Assembly: GCA_017994175.1 (NCBI GenBank)
Contig: JAGOLH010000009.1
Span: 1-57,614 of the forward strand
Direction: 5' to 3'
Length of the DNA: 57,614 nt
DNA from: Bacteroidales bacterium
GTDB lineage: Bacteria > Bacteroidota > Bacteroidia > Bacteroidales > ML635J-15
The first letter of the stretch is position 1; each line of letters starts with the position of its first letter. Of the stretch, positions 8,855-18,426 are shown in pieces. The translations under genes and the position numbers were made by a program. The notes beneath the pieces are model-generated. The model had not been told where the DNA came from and did not search any database. It worked only from the letters and a program-made list of their open reading frames with translations.

Positions 8855-9844
8855 ATGTTTCGTCTTCTGACATGCATTATATTACTATGCAACGCAGGAA
8901 TTGCCATTTCGCAGTGCGATACGGTGAAAGTGGAAGCGTTGAAAGGCGAAGGCGTGTATGCCTTACTAAAGCGCAACCATTACGAAGCAAGCTACTTCAG
9001 TGATTTTGTGAGGATAAATAAAAAATATTTAGGTCCGGAAAACACATTGATTGCGGGGAAAATATATGCCCTGCCCTGCAAGCCCGATAGTATTATTGTG
9101 CCGGTTGTGAGCGACAGTGTACCCGGAATAGTTTGCATTGATTCGGTGCTATCGGGAACGGTTTTCTATCTGATACCCGGGCATGGTGGCCCTGACCCCG
9201 GTGCGGTTGCTACCGTGGACGGTAATATGATAACTGAAGATGAATATGCTTACGATATAGCGCTTCGGTTGAAGCGTGAAATTGAATCGCATGCCGGTGT
9301 GGCAATAATGATTGTGATTGACCCGAACGACAGTATCCGCAATGAGAAATTCCTAGTTCACGATACCGATGAAATCTGTTACCCTGATAAGAGTATTCCG
9401 CGCGATCACAACGAAAGGCTGCTTCAGCGGGTATATGCAGTAAACAATTTGTATGATAGCTACGGCGCTTTGGTGCATCAGCGCGTAATCGAAATTCATC
9501 TGGATTCCCGCCCTGAATCGCAAAAAATTGATGTATTTTTCTATTATCATACCACAAGCACCAAAGGTCAGCGTTTGGCTGAAATCATGCTAAGTACATT
9601 TGAAGCAAAATACAAAGAACATCAGCCGAACAGGGTCTACAATGGTTCTGTGAGTCCGCGCAGCTTAATGGTTCTACGGAAGACAAAACCTGTAGGGGTA
9701 TTTATGGAACTGGGTAATATGTCGAATGTGAATGATCAGAAAAGATTTCTCGATCCCGACAACCGCGATATTCTGGCAAAGTGGATTTGTGCAGGGCTAA
9801 TCGAAGAATACAACGAAGTTGGTAAAAAGCAAAGCCTGAACTAA
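8855..9844 (+). CDS. Exported N-acetylmuramoyl-L-alanine amidase (Amidase_3 type) with LysM-like N-terminal region
   Basis: Zinc amidase expected to cut the bond between MurNAc and the peptide stem. Seen: 329 residues; signal peptide (1-20); a LysM-like segment (about 25-75) of the form ALKGEGVYALLKRN...NTLIAGKIYALP; catalytic domain with zinc-binding H110 in IPGHGGPDPGA, a Glu in MITEDEYAYDIALRLK, a second histidine in VIEIHLDS and the catalytic Glu in FMELGNMSN. All expected zinc and catalytic positions appear present. Its 3' end faces the transketolase gene with an 8-bp gap. Inference: works in cell separation or wall turnover. Confidence 0.85.
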   Translation: MFRLLTCIILLCNAGIAISQCDTVKVEALKGEGVYALLKRNHYEASYFSDFVRINKKYLGPENTLIAGKIYALPCKPDSIIVPVVSDSVPGIVCIDSVLSGTVFYLIPGHGGPDPGAVATVDGNMITEDEYAYDIALRLKREIESHAGVAIMIVIDPNDSIRNEKFLVHDTDEICYPDKSIPRDHNERLLQRVYAVNNLYDSYGALVHQRVIEIHLDSRPESQKIDVFFYYHTTSTKGQRLAEIMLSTFEAKYKEHQPNRVYNGSVSPRSLMVLRKTKPVGVFMELGNMSNVNDQKRFLDPDNRDILAKWICAGLIEEYNEVGKKQSLN

Positions 9845-9852
9845 ATAGCTTA

Positions 9853-10812
9853 TTATTTACATTTTCTGCCAATTGCTTTAATTGCAGCATTTACAATAGC
9901 ATCAGAAGAAAGACCGTATTTTTTCATAAGTGACATAGGCTCTCCACTTTCACCAAATGTATCGTCAACGGCAACAAACTGCTGTGGAAGCGGATAATTT
10001 TCAGCAAGTAACTGGGCAATGCTGTCGCCCAGTCCACCATTCTTCATGTGTTCCTCGGCACTTACCACTGCTCCTGTTTTGCTTACAGACTTAAGCACAG
10101 CTACTGTATCGAGGGGTTTAATGGTATGTATGTTGATGATTTCGGCACTGATTCCTCTGGATTCAAGCATTTCGCATGCTTGTAAAGCTTCCCACACCAG
10201 ATGACCGGTTGCAAAAATACTCACATCCTTTCCTTCGTTAAGTAAAATGGCCTTTCCAATCACAAATTCCTGTGCTGCAGGCGTAAAGTTTGGCACTTTT
10301 GGTCTGCCGAAACGCAGATATACAGGCCCTTCATGATTGGCAGATGCTATTGTTGCAGCAAAGGTTTGATTATAATCGCACGGGTTAATTACAGTCATGT
10401 TTGGTAGCATCTTCATCAAGCCGATATCTTCGAGAATCTGATGTGTTGCACCGTCCTCTCCCAAAGTTAGACCAGCATGTGAGGCGGCAATTTTTACATT
10501 TTTATTGCTATAAGCCACTACTTGCCTGATTTGATCATATACTCTTCCGGTGGCAAAATTGGCAAAAGTCCCTGCAAAGGGTATTTTTTTCGTTATGCTT
10601 AAACCAGCTGCTACTCCAATCATATTTGCTTCGGCAATACCAACCTGAAAGAATCGTTCGGGATGCGCTTTAGCAAAAGCATCCATTTTCAGTGAGCCGG
10701 TAAGATCGGCACATAAAGCAACAACCGATGGATTCGTTTTGCCCAATTGGCTCAGCGCAGCTCCAAATCCCGAGCGGGTGTCCTTAGTTTCGGTATAGGT
10801 GTAGGTTGTCAT
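9853..10812 (-). CDS. Transketolase, C-terminal subunit
   Basis: Second half of a split transketolase, which transfers two-carbon ketol units between pentose-phosphate and glycolytic sugars. Seen: 319 residues covering the Pyr and C-terminal domains; the conserved catalytic Glu region is QVGIAEANMIGVAAGL, followed by a transketolase-type GLTLGEDGATHQ segment and a C-terminal domain with AEEHMKNGGLGDSI. Known: split transketolases of this size are common in many anaerobes. Unusually, it is separated from the N-terminal subunit gene by a vWA gene, with gaps of 5 bp and 1 bp, so all three are probably one transcript. Confidence 0.93.
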   Translation of the reverse strand: MTTYTYTETKDTRSGFGAALSQLGKTNPSVVALCADLTGSLKMDAFAKAHPERFFQVGIAEANMIGVAAGLSITKKIPFAGTFANFATGRVYDQIRQVVAYSNKNVKIAASHAGLTLGEDGATHQILEDIGLMKMLPNMTVINPCDYNQTFAATIASANHEGPVYLRFGRPKVPNFTPAAQEFVIGKAILLNEGKDVSIFATGHLVWEALQACEMLESRGISAEIINIHTIKPLDTVAVLKSVSKTGAVVSAEEHMKNGGLGDSIAQLLAENYPLPQQFVAVDDTFGESGEPMSLMKKYGLSSDAIVNAAIKAIGRKCK

Positions 10813-10817
10813 GAATT

Positions 10818-12206
10818 TTATAAATTAAAAATATAGGTTTCTCCTGATTTTACCCTGACTTTTTGTTCCAGTGATTTTTCGGTTTTTCTTTGGTTTTTAT
10901 CGCGAAATATTATTCTATAATATCCGGGTTGAAGCCTCAGGTTATACACCACCCTGTCGGGGATAAAATCATAAATATTGGTAAGTACATCTCCGTTCTC
11001 AAAAAGCAGCGATCCGTAAACCGGCGATTTGAAGTTGATTATAACACGCCCGGGCTGTGCGATGCGCAGGGTTTTCTGTACATCCTGTTTCACTTCAACT
11101 GCATCAATATATATGCGTGGAAGCGTAAGCACTTCGAGGTTATACAATCCAACAATATAGTATTGTTCCTTTTCGGCATCGAGCACGTGAATGGTTTCCA
11201 TTAGACCGGTTTGCCGCACAATGCATTTCACGTCGTTATCGTCGGGGTCGTTCCCGTCGACAACCACTTTTAAGCTACCCTGAGGGGCAGGCACTTCGAA
11301 TACATTGAGTTTTTTAGGCTGAACAATAAGAGTATCGAGGTAAACCGGAGGGATAGTATGAACTTTAAGGTCGTACACCGACATAATATCAACGTGCAAT
11401 GTATCGGGTTGCCCCTTGTCGTTCATGGTATGCATGAACGTATATCTGATATTTCCCGACAAATTATCATGAAAGCTCAGGGCAACGTTTGTTTCTGTAG
11501 GGTTTCCGTAAATATCGAGCAGATTGATTTGCACCGAAGTAAGATTGGTAACTTCGGAGATAACCGTATTTAGGGCATCGGCAAACTCATCAGCGTTTCC
11601 CACATCAAAATAGTTACCGATACAACTTAAATAGTCGGCAATTTGGGTATCGAGCCGAATGCCAATGATATAAGGTTTTAGAATGATTCCCTGTTTTTGC
11701 AAAGCAATACTCACTTCGCAGGGGTCTCCCCCGCAACGTTCCATTCCATCGGTGATTAATATCACAATATTGCGGCAATTGTCGCAATCGGGGAAATCGT
11801 TTGCACAATCCAGAAGGCTTCGGGCTATAGGTGTTGTGCCTTTGGGTTTAATGCTTTCAATCTTTGCAATGATGGCCTCTGAATTATTATACCCAAAAGG
11901 AACTTCAAGTTTTGTGTCGTTACAATCTTCGGGTGGTGCAGCACTTTGGTGCCCAAAAACACGCAGGGCATACTGTATATTATCCTGATTAGGCAACCCT
12001 GATAAGGAATCGAGTAGTTCTGTAAGAAGTTGTTGAGCGGTGTAGAATTTTATTCCCCTGTCCCACACTTCGAGCATGCTGCTTGAACCGTCGAGTATAA
12101 AAAGCACCCGGGTAAGAGGCGGGTTGTTTTGCGCTTTTACCGTAAGGTTTGCTGTGCAGATTAAAAGCGTAATTAGTATAAATACAATTTTTTTCAAATT
12201 TTGCAT
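10818..12206 (-). CDS. Secreted von Willebrand factor A domain protein inside the transketolase operon
   Basis: Seen: 462 residues; signal peptide (1-25, ending VKAQ); a vWA domain (about 33-215) with an intact MIDAS: D39-G-S41-S-S43, the Thr in KGTTPIARS, and the Asp in LITDGMERCGGD. The C-terminal half (about 220-462) looks like three or four beta-sandwich repeats, each with a YNL or YDL core (VYDLKVHTIP, LYNLEVLTLP, VYNLRLQPGYY). Function unknown; vWA domains bind metal-dependent protein ligands. It starts 1 bp after the transketolase N-subunit stop and ends 5 bp before the C-subunit start. Nothing in the sequence explains an exported protein between the halves of a cytosolic enzyme. Confidence 0.85.
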   Translation of the reverse strand: MQNLKKIVFILITLLICTANLTVKAQNNPPLTRVLFILDGSSSMLEVWDRGIKFYTAQQLLTELLDSLSGLPNQDNIQYALRVFGHQSAAPPEDCNDTKLEVPFGYNNSEAIIAKIESIKPKGTTPIARSLLDCANDFPDCDNCRNIVILITDGMERCGGDPCEVSIALQKQGIILKPYIIGIRLDTQIADYLSCIGNYFDVGNADEFADALNTVISEVTNLTSVQINLLDIYGNPTETNVALSFHDNLSGNIRYTFMHTMNDKGQPDTLHVDIMSVYDLKVHTIPPVYLDTLIVQPKKLNVFEVPAPQGSLKVVVDGNDPDDNDVKCIVRQTGLMETIHVLDAEKEQYYIVGLYNLEVLTLPRIYIDAVEVKQDVQKTLRIAQPGRVIINFKSPVYGSLLFENGDVLTNIYDFIPDRVVYNLRLQPGYYRIIFRDKNQRKTEKSLEQKVRVKSGETYIFNL

Positions 12207-12207
12207 A

Positions 12208-13050
12208 TTAATAATCGCCTAAAGTAACCGGTAATTGCTGCAAGGCAAGTTCCAGTTGTTTATTGTCGGGTGCTGAACCATGCCAGCGATGATCGTCCAT
12301 CATAAAATCAACTCCCATGCCCATGATTGTTTTCATTAGTATTACAACGGGTTTAGCATTGCCGGTATTGTGTTTAGCTTCATTAAGTGTATTCAGTAGC
12401 AAGCGCATATCGTTACCATTGGTTTCGAGAGCAATCCATCCAAAAGCTTCCCATTTGGCTTTCAGGTTTCCCAGACTTATTACACTATCAACAGGTCCAT
12501 CTATTTGCTTACCATTATAATCGACAATAGCAATGAGGTTGTCAATACAACGTGCAGTTGCAAACATAGCTGCTTCCCATATTTGTCCTTCCTGCAGTTC
12601 ACCATCGCCACAAAGGCAATAAACGATGTTTTTATCACCACTCATTTTTTTCCCGAGAGCAGCCCCTGCTGCTACCGATAAACCCTGACCAAGAGAACCG
12701 GAAGCCACTCTTACACCGGGTATGTGCTCTGCAGTTGCCGGGTGACCCTGTAGCCGAGAATCAATTGCCCTGAAGGTTGAAAGCTCTTTTACCGGGAAAT
12801 ACCCCTTGCGGGAAAGGACACTATACCAAACCGCCGATAAATGTCCGTTCGACAGGAAAAACATGTCCTCGTTATTTCCAGCCATATCAAAAACCTCTTT
12901 CTGATGCAACACTTCAAAATAGAGTGCAGTGAGCAAATCGGCACATCCAAGCGCACCCCCCGGATGACCTGAGTTTTTTGAATGCACCATTCTTAGAACA
13001 TCTCTCCTTACTTGTGTTGCAATGTTTTGCAGTTTCGAAACAGTGTCCAT
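12208..13050 (-). CDS. Transketolase, N-terminal (thiamin-diphosphate binding) subunit
   Basis: First half of the split transketolase. Seen: 280 residues; GHPGGALGCADLL near the start, the thiamin-diphosphate/Mg motif GDGELQEGQIWEAA followed by NLIAIVDYNGKQIDG, and DGHRWHG-like DDHRWHGSAP at the C-terminal side. Length matches stand-alone N subunits. First gene of a three-gene minus-strand run (N subunit, vWA protein, C subunit). A TATTTTTG -7-like box lies at 13074-13067, 16 bp upstream of the ATG. The enzyme needs thiamin diphosphate, the ligand of the riboswitch at 7842-7918; this link is only thematic. Confidence 0.93.
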   Translation of the reverse strand: MDTVSKLQNIATQVRRDVLRMVHSKNSGHPGGALGCADLLTALYFEVLHQKEVFDMAGNNEDMFFLSNGHLSAVWYSVLSRKGYFPVKELSTFRAIDSRLQGHPATAEHIPGVRVASGSLGQGLSVAAGAALGKKMSGDKNIVYCLCGDGELQEGQIWEAAMFATARCIDNLIAIVDYNGKQIDGPVDSVISLGNLKAKWEAFGWIALETNGNDMRLLLNTLNEAKHNTGNAKPVVILMKTIMGMGVDFMMDDHRWHGSAPDNKQLELALQQLPVTLGDY

Positions 13051-13209
13051 TGAGTTAATTTTTTAACAAAAATATATAAATATAAATACGATAATTTTAG
13101 TGTTTATAACTATTGAAAAGATTAATAAATGTCGTTATTCAAGACTAATACATAATTAACAGTTTTGCTGTGATGATTATTCGATTAAGTATTTTAATTT
13201 TACAATCGA

Positions 13210-14454
13210 ATGAAACAGGAGTTGTTCATAGCTCGCAAAATGCTGAAAGGCCAAAAACATGGAGCCTCATTCAGCCGACCTGTAGTAAACATTGCAATCG
13301 CTGGCATTGCTATTGGTTTGGCTGTTATGCTTCTGTCGGTGGCCATTGTAACCGGTTTTAAGAATGAGATCAGTAAAAAGGTCATCGGGTTTGGTTCTCA
13401 TATACGTGTTATTAATTACGACACCAATACTTCGTATGAAACCAAACCTATAGGCTTGCACCAAAGCTGGTTTAATCAGGTAAGATCCATCAAAGGAGTG
13501 CGTCACATTCAGCCATTCGTTACAAAAGCAGGTATTTTTAAAACCGATTACTATTTACAAGGGGTTGTAATAAAAGGCGTAGATAAGAGTTTTGATTTCA
13601 GTTTTTTTGAAAATTACATGGTTGAGGGCAGTATTCCTGCAATTTGCGACACAGGAAAAACCAACGAAATACTGATTTCCAAATATCTTGCCGACATTCT
13701 GAAACTTAAGGTTGGTGATAAGGTATCGAGCTACTTTATTCAGGATCCTCCACGCATGAGAAAGTTTATTGTATCCGGAATATACGACACCCAGCTACAA
13801 GACCTCGATAAGCTGTTTATCATTGCGGATGCAAGGCATATTCAGAAATTAAACGACTGGAACGAAAACCAGGTAACCGGTTTTGAAATTCTTATCGACG
13901 ATTTGAAGAATATTGATTTAATAAGCAGTGAAGTAAAAAGTGTTGTAAGTAATATTCCCGATGAGAACGGCAATTTCCTGAAGGTAAGCAGCATAAAGGA
14001 CGATTATCCTGAAATATTCAACTGGTTGGGTTTGCTGGATATGAACGTTTGGGTGATACTAATACTGATGGTAAGTGTTGCAGGATTTAATATGGTAAGT
14101 GGGTTGCTGGTTATTATTCTGGAACGTGTAAATATGATCGGTATCCTGAAAAGTCTGGGGAGCACAAATATTAGTATACGAAGGGTTTTTCTCATTTATG
14201 CCGGCATGCTTATCGGAAGAGGTATGTTGTGGGGCAACGTATTGGGAATAGGCCTCTGTGTGCTTCAATGGGCATTTAAAATTGTAAGCCTTGACCCCGT
14301 ATCGTATTACGTTTCATATGTACCGATAAATATAAATTTCCTGCATATTATATTACTCAATGCAAGCTCTTTTGTAATTACTGTTCTGATGATGCTTGTC
14401 CCCTCTTTTTTGGTTACGCGCGTAAGTCCTTCTGAAGCAATTCGTTTTAATTAG
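13210..14454 (+). CDS. ABC transporter permease, LolC/LolE (FtsX) family
   Basis: Inner-membrane permease of the lipoprotein-releasing type. Seen: 414 residues; N-terminal transmembrane segment (about 25-48) after a basic start, a large periplasmic MacB-like core domain (about 50-270), then three transmembrane segments (about 280-300, 320-350 and 375-405), the LolC/E topology. The C terminus TRVSPSEAIRFN matches the usual PxEALR-like end. No LolD ATPase gene is adjacent, which is common for this family in Bacteroidota. The prsW-like gene follows after 6 bp. Confidence 0.88.
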   Translation: MKQELFIARKMLKGQKHGASFSRPVVNIAIAGIAIGLAVMLLSVAIVTGFKNEISKKVIGFGSHIRVINYDTNTSYETKPIGLHQSWFNQVRSIKGVRHIQPFVTKAGIFKTDYYLQGVVIKGVDKSFDFSFFENYMVEGSIPAICDTGKTNEILISKYLADILKLKVGDKVSSYFIQDPPRMRKFIVSGIYDTQLQDLDKLFIIADARHIQKLNDWNENQVTGFEILIDDLKNIDLISSEVKSVVSNIPDENGNFLKVSSIKDDYPEIFNWLGLLDMNVWVILILMVSVAGFNMVSGLLVIILERVNMIGILKSLGSTNISIRRVFLIYAGMLIGRGMLWGNVLGIGLCVLQWAFKIVSLDPVSYYVSYVPININFLHIILLNASSFVITVLMMLVPSFLVTRVSPSEAIRFN

Positions 14455-14460
14455 TGTAAT

Positions 14461-15216
14461 ATGATTAATTTAATACTCATAGCTTTTGCGCCGGTAATTC
14501 TGATTTTATTTTATGTATATTACCGCGACAAATACGAAAAAGAGCCTATCGGCAAACTTCTTTTAAGCGTTTTATTTGGAGCAGTGGCAGTGATCCCCAT
14601 TCTGATAACGGAAACCATTCTCTCTATTCCTGCTTCATGGATGAATGGTTATCTGCTGGCCGGTTGGGACGCCTTTGTAGTTGCCGCATTTTCGGAAGAA
14701 AGCTTCAAATTCCTTGCATTCATTATTTTCATTTGGAGAAGCAAGCATTTCAATGAACATTTTGACGGGATTGTTTATGCTGTGTACATTTCGCTGGGAT
14801 TTGCACTGGTCGAGAATATTCTCTATGTCGTTGAAGGCGGGGCTTCAACTGCATTGGTGAGAGCCATTTCTGCCGTACCTGCTCATGCCATTTTCGGTGT
14901 TACGATGGGTTATTATCTGGGCCGCGCTAAATTCGATCCCGCCCATAGGGGGCGACTCATCCTAACCGCCATATTTCTCCCAATTCTGCTTCATGGGCTA
15001 TACGATTTTATTCTTATGTCGGGTATGCCCTATTTCCTGATTTTTTTTGCGGTGTATCTATTTGTGTTGTACCGCTTGGCTCTGAAACGGATGAAGCAGT
15101 TGTCGGTGCTGTCGGGGTACAGAATGAATAAAGTTGACGAATTTAATAAAAACAATTCAGCCACAGGCAACACCCAGGAAACAACAGAAAACGATGAAAG
15201 CAATCCGCTAAGTTAA
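14461..15216 (+). CDS. PrsW-family intramembrane metalloprotease
   Basis: Membrane protease of the PrsW/CAAX-protease-like group; PrsW in Bacillus cleaves an anti-sigma factor. Seen: 251 residues, about seven or eight hydrophobic segments, and the family motifs EESFK (EExxK), FALVENI with a conserved Glu, PAHAIFG and LLHGLYDFI (HxxxD), which together form the metal site. The hydrophilic C-terminal tail (about 215-251) is Asn/Glu/Thr rich. It sits 6 bp after the LolC-like permease and is probably co-transcribed. Its substrate is unknown. Confidence 0.88.
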   Translation: MINLILIAFAPVILILFYVYYRDKYEKEPIGKLLLSVLFGAVAVIPILITETILSIPASWMNGYLLAGWDAFVVAAFSEESFKFLAFIIFIWRSKHFNEHFDGIVYAVYISLGFALVENILYVVEGGASTALVRAISAVPAHAIFGVTMGYYLGRAKFDPAHRGRLILTAIFLPILLHGLYDFILMSGMPYFLIFFAVYLFVLYRLALKRMKQLSVLSGYRMNKVDEFNKNNSATGNTQETTENDESNPLS

Positions 15217-15322
15217 ACAGGTGCAACGGCAAATTCTTTAAAGCTATATGAAATCAGTGTCAGTAAACACGTATCTCACGAAGTGAGTTAATGAACAAAT
15301 AACAATGGCACTGGATTCATTC

Positions 15323-15356
15323 TTTGTTGAAAAATAACTAACATTTATTAGATTTG
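15323..15356 (+). promoter_or_regulatory. Bacteroidota-type promoter of the CLC channel gene
   Basis: TTTG at 15323-15326 and TAGATTTG at 15349-15356 (full TAnnTTTG match). The spacer is 22 bp, slightly long; GTTG at 15326-15329 would give 19 bp. The -7 box ends 14 bp before the first ATG (15371). Just upstream (15275-15287) is a small CTCAC-GAA-GTGAG hairpin without a T-run. Confidence 0.5.
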
Positions 15357-15370
15357 CAGTCAGTATTTGC

Positions 15371-17161
15371 ATGATTATGTTTCGTGAGCGATTTAATAGT
15401 ATTCTTAAAAAATTCCTGATCTGGCGATTGCGCAAAGTTTCCGACAGAACTTTTATCATGTTTATAGCTGTGATAACCGGAATTGCTGCCGGCCTAGCCG
15501 CTGTTTTGCTAAAGAATACTGTTCACTATATACGTATGGGTGTAACCACCTGGTTTTCGCCTGATAACGAGAACTATCTTTTCATCATTTCTCCGGCACT
15601 TGGTATTTTTCTGGTAATCATTTTTCTGCGGCAAATTCTTAAAAAGAAACTTGAACCGGGAGTAGCTATGGTGCTGCGCAGTAAATCGCAGAAAAGCGGG
15701 CGTATCGAGGGGCACAATATGTTTTCGCATTTGATTTCCAGTGCCCTGACCATTGGGTTCGGGGGGTCAGTAGGACTTGAAGGGCCTACTGTAGCTACAG
15801 GATCGGCCATTGGAAGCAATATTGGGCGATTGTTTCACCTGAACAGCAAGCAGTTAGTTTTACTAATTGGCTGTGCCTGTACGGCTGCTATTGCTGCCAT
15901 TTTTAAAGCACCTATTGCAGGTCTGGTCTTCGCTCTTGAAGTTATTATGCTTGACCTCACAATGTCGTCGCTTATACCCTTGCTGCTGGCTTCGGTTGCA
16001 GCCACACTAACTTCGTATCTTTTTCTGGGGCATGATGTGATTTATTTTGTAGAAAGGATCGATTCATTCTGGATGCGCCATATTCCTTACTATATATTAC
16101 TTGGAATTCTTACAGGCTTTCTTTCGCTATATTTTACCAAAATGTATATGTTCCTGCACAACGGGTTCTCAAAAATTAAATCATGGATAACGCGTTTTTT
16201 TGTAGGAAGTTTTGTTCTCGGGTTGCTGATTTTTCTTTTTCCGGGTCTGTATGGCGAAGGTTACGAAGTTATAAATGCCAGCCTGAATGGCGACTACTCA
16301 TATCTTTTCAACCATTCGTTATTCTATGCGTTTTCCGATAGCATCTGGATTGTTATTATGGTTTTTGTTGCAATAATTCTGCTCAAGGTATTTGCCACAG
16401 GGGTTACATTTGGAGCCGGGGGGGTCGGGGGGATTTTTGCACCGTCACTTTTTATAGGAGCCAATGTCGGATTATTTTTGTCGTACGTGCTAAAGCTACT
16501 AGGTTTCAACGTTTCGTCAACCAATTTTGCACTTGTTGGCATGGCAGGTACCATTGCGGGAGTTATTCATGCACCCCTAACGGCAATTTTCCTGATAGCC
16601 GAGTTAACGGGTGGTTACGGACTTTTTGTGCCCCTGATGATTGTTGCCACCTTGTCGTATCTTACTGTAAGACTTTTTAACCAAAAGTCGCTTTTTCTGC
16701 AGCAACTCAGTGAAACCGGGGAAATTATTACCCACCATAAAGACAAAACAGTTCTTTCGATGATGAAAGTTGACCAGCTAATTGAAAGCAACTTTATTTG
16801 TGTGAAAAGCGATAACACACTCCGCGAATTGATTTTTGCGATTGAAAGATCAACACGAAACATATATCCGGTGGTAGATGACGAGGGGAAACTCGAAGGC
16901 ATTGTTTTTCTCGATCATATCAGGCATATTATTTTTAAGCAGGAACTTTACGACACTACTTATGTAAGTAATTTCATGTTTATGCCCCAACCCCTCGTTA
17001 ATATTAAAGACACGGTTGAAGCGGTTGCTGAAAAATTTCAGGATTCCGGTAACTACAATCTCCCGGTAGTTGACGACGACAACAAATATGTTGGCTTTAT
17101 TTCGAGGGCTAAAGTTTTCTCGAATTATCGCAGGCTGACAAAGCAAATTTCTGATGAATAA
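15371..17161 (+). CDS. CLC-family chloride channel or Cl-/H+ antiporter with C-terminal CBS pair
   Basis: Seen: 596 residues; about 15 hydrophobic segments in the first 430 residues with the CLC selectivity motifs: GGSVGLEGPT (a GxEGP variant keeping the gating Glu) and GAGGVGGIFAPSLFIGA (GxFxP). The C-terminal 150 residues form two CBS motifs (about 460-515 and 530-590; TRNIYPVVDDEGKLEGIV and NYNLPVVDDDNKYVGFIS), which in other CLC proteins bind adenosine nucleotides. Start: ATG 15371 or ATG 15377, both 14-20 nt after a promoter-like box. Transport mode (channel or exchanger) cannot be decided by eye. Confidence 0.92.
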   Translation: MIMFRERFNSILKKFLIWRLRKVSDRTFIMFIAVITGIAAGLAAVLLKNTVHYIRMGVTTWFSPDNENYLFIISPALGIFLVIIFLRQILKKKLEPGVAMVLRSKSQKSGRIEGHNMFSHLISSALTIGFGGSVGLEGPTVATGSAIGSNIGRLFHLNSKQLVLLIGCACTAAIAAIFKAPIAGLVFALEVIMLDLTMSSLIPLLLASVAATLTSYLFLGHDVIYFVERIDSFWMRHIPYYILLGILTGFLSLYFTKMYMFLHNGFSKIKSWITRFFVGSFVLGLLIFLFPGLYGEGYEVINASLNGDYSYLFNHSLFYAFSDSIWIVIMVFVAIILLKVFATGVTFGAGGVGGIFAPSLFIGANVGLFLSYVLKLLGFNVSSTNFALVGMAGTIAGVIHAPLTAIFLIAELTGGYGLFVPLMIVATLSYLTVRLFNQKSLFLQQLSETGEIITHHKDKTVLSMMKVDQLIESNFICVKSDNTLRELIFAIERSTRNIYPVVDDEGKLEGIVFLDHIRHIIFKQELYDTTYVSNFMFMPQPLVNIKDTVEAVAEKFQDSGNYNLPVVDDDNKYVGFISRAKVFSNYRRLTKQISDE

Positions 17162-17280
17162 AACCTTGTAAAACCTGCTCTAGTAAACAATAATGCAGCA
17201 TGGATTCATACGCTACATGGGGTTTACATTCAATACAAGTGATTAGTCGGGATATTGCAAAAATTGGAACCGGGTATTAC

Positions 17281-18426
17281 CTATTTACCCTGACTTGAAA
17301 TATCTTCGTTAACCGATTTATAAACTATCTCCGAAATATCAGAAATAATCCCGACCAAATTATCAAAGCTGTTGCCGCGTGTCATAATGCATATCAAATA
17401 CGGATTATTTTCGAAATAAACAATTCCACAATCGTGAAGTTGTTTAATATCGGTGCTCTGAAAGCCTCTTTCCCCAAATTTATGCGCTATTTTAATCGTT
17501 TTAGGAAGCTTTCCCGGTATTCCTTGCGAAAACATGGTTTTACTCAGTAATTTCAGTGCTTTTTCGGAATAATCGCGGCTTAGGTAAGATGAATTATACA
17601 AAATTCTGTAAAAAGCTGAATACTCTTTCGGAGAAACAAAATCAACCGATAAATCCCTGTTTTTTATATTTACTCCTAAGTCTATCATAACATTAATAAG
17701 GAACTCATCACCTATCTGTGCCAATAACAGTTCTTTTGCATTATTATCGGAGTGCATAATCATATATTCGACCAACTCTTCAACGGTATAGCTTTTACCC
17801 ACTTCAATCTTTACATTATCAACAATATTCTGAGTAAAGCTCGGGTCAAGCACACGAGTATAATCGATTTTTTTATTCATAAAACCTGATTCGTATTGGG
17901 CTTTCTTATAGACGGCTATCATGAGCGGGACTTTAAGCATACTGGCCGGCATATAAAAACTATCCTCGTTGATGCCAATCCAGGGGCCGTTGTTCAGCGA
18001 TCTATAATACACCGAAATGCTTTCAGCCAAGCCGGCCTGAAGAGCAGAATTCACATAGTCGTTTAGTTGAGTCTTTAAACTGACATGATTCTTCGAAACT
18101 GAGGGGTGAAAATTCTCACAATCCAGTAAAGGGTTTGTAAATTCGTAGCCCCCAGCTCTGATTTCGGTAAATTGTTGCTGCTGTCCTGATTCTGTTTCAG
18201 TAATTTTTTCTTGCTTGTCGGAAGTAAAAAAGCCCAAAATGAACCCAAGCCCTGCACCGGCGACAAATGCACTAATCGCAACAACCAAACTTCTTCCATT
18301 GCTTTTGTTCTTTTTTAGGGGCTCCTGATTTTTTACAGGTTGTGCGTTTTTCTTATTATTCATATACCTTTTTTGCATCATTATTTGTTCGGTAAAATTA
18401 CTCTTATTTCGCATTAGCCTAACCAA
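17281..18426 (-). CDS. Membrane-anchored serine hydrolase, class A beta-lactamase-like fold
   Basis: Seen: 381 residues; basic N terminus, one transmembrane helix (about 46-67), then an exported domain with the serine-transferase triad S162-M-L-K165 (SxxK), S226-D-N and K316-F-G (KxG). The class A general base motif (ExxLN in the omega loop, expected about 35 residues after SDN) is not seen; that segment reads DLSVDFVSPKEYSAF. Inference: a penicillin-binding-like or peptidoglycan-related hydrolase rather than an efficient beta-lactamase. The start is uncertain: several Met codons lie within the first 22 residues. Regions flanking it are AT-rich without clear signals. Confidence 0.75.
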   Translation of the reverse strand: MVRLMRNKSNFTEQIMMQKRYMNNKKNAQPVKNQEPLKKNKSNGRSLVVAISAFVAGAGLGFILGFFTSDKQEKITETESGQQQQFTEIRAGGYEFTNPLLDCENFHPSVSKNHVSLKTQLNDYVNSALQAGLAESISVYYRSLNNGPWIGINEDSFYMPASMLKVPLMIAVYKKAQYESGFMNKKIDYTRVLDPSFTQNIVDNVKIEVGKSYTVEELVEYMIMHSDNNAKELLLAQIGDEFLINVMIDLGVNIKNRDLSVDFVSPKEYSAFYRILYNSSYLSRDYSEKALKLLSKTMFSQGIPGKLPKTIKIAHKFGERGFQSTDIKQLHDCGIVYFENNPYLICIMTRGNSFDNLVGIISDISEIVYKSVNEDISSQGK

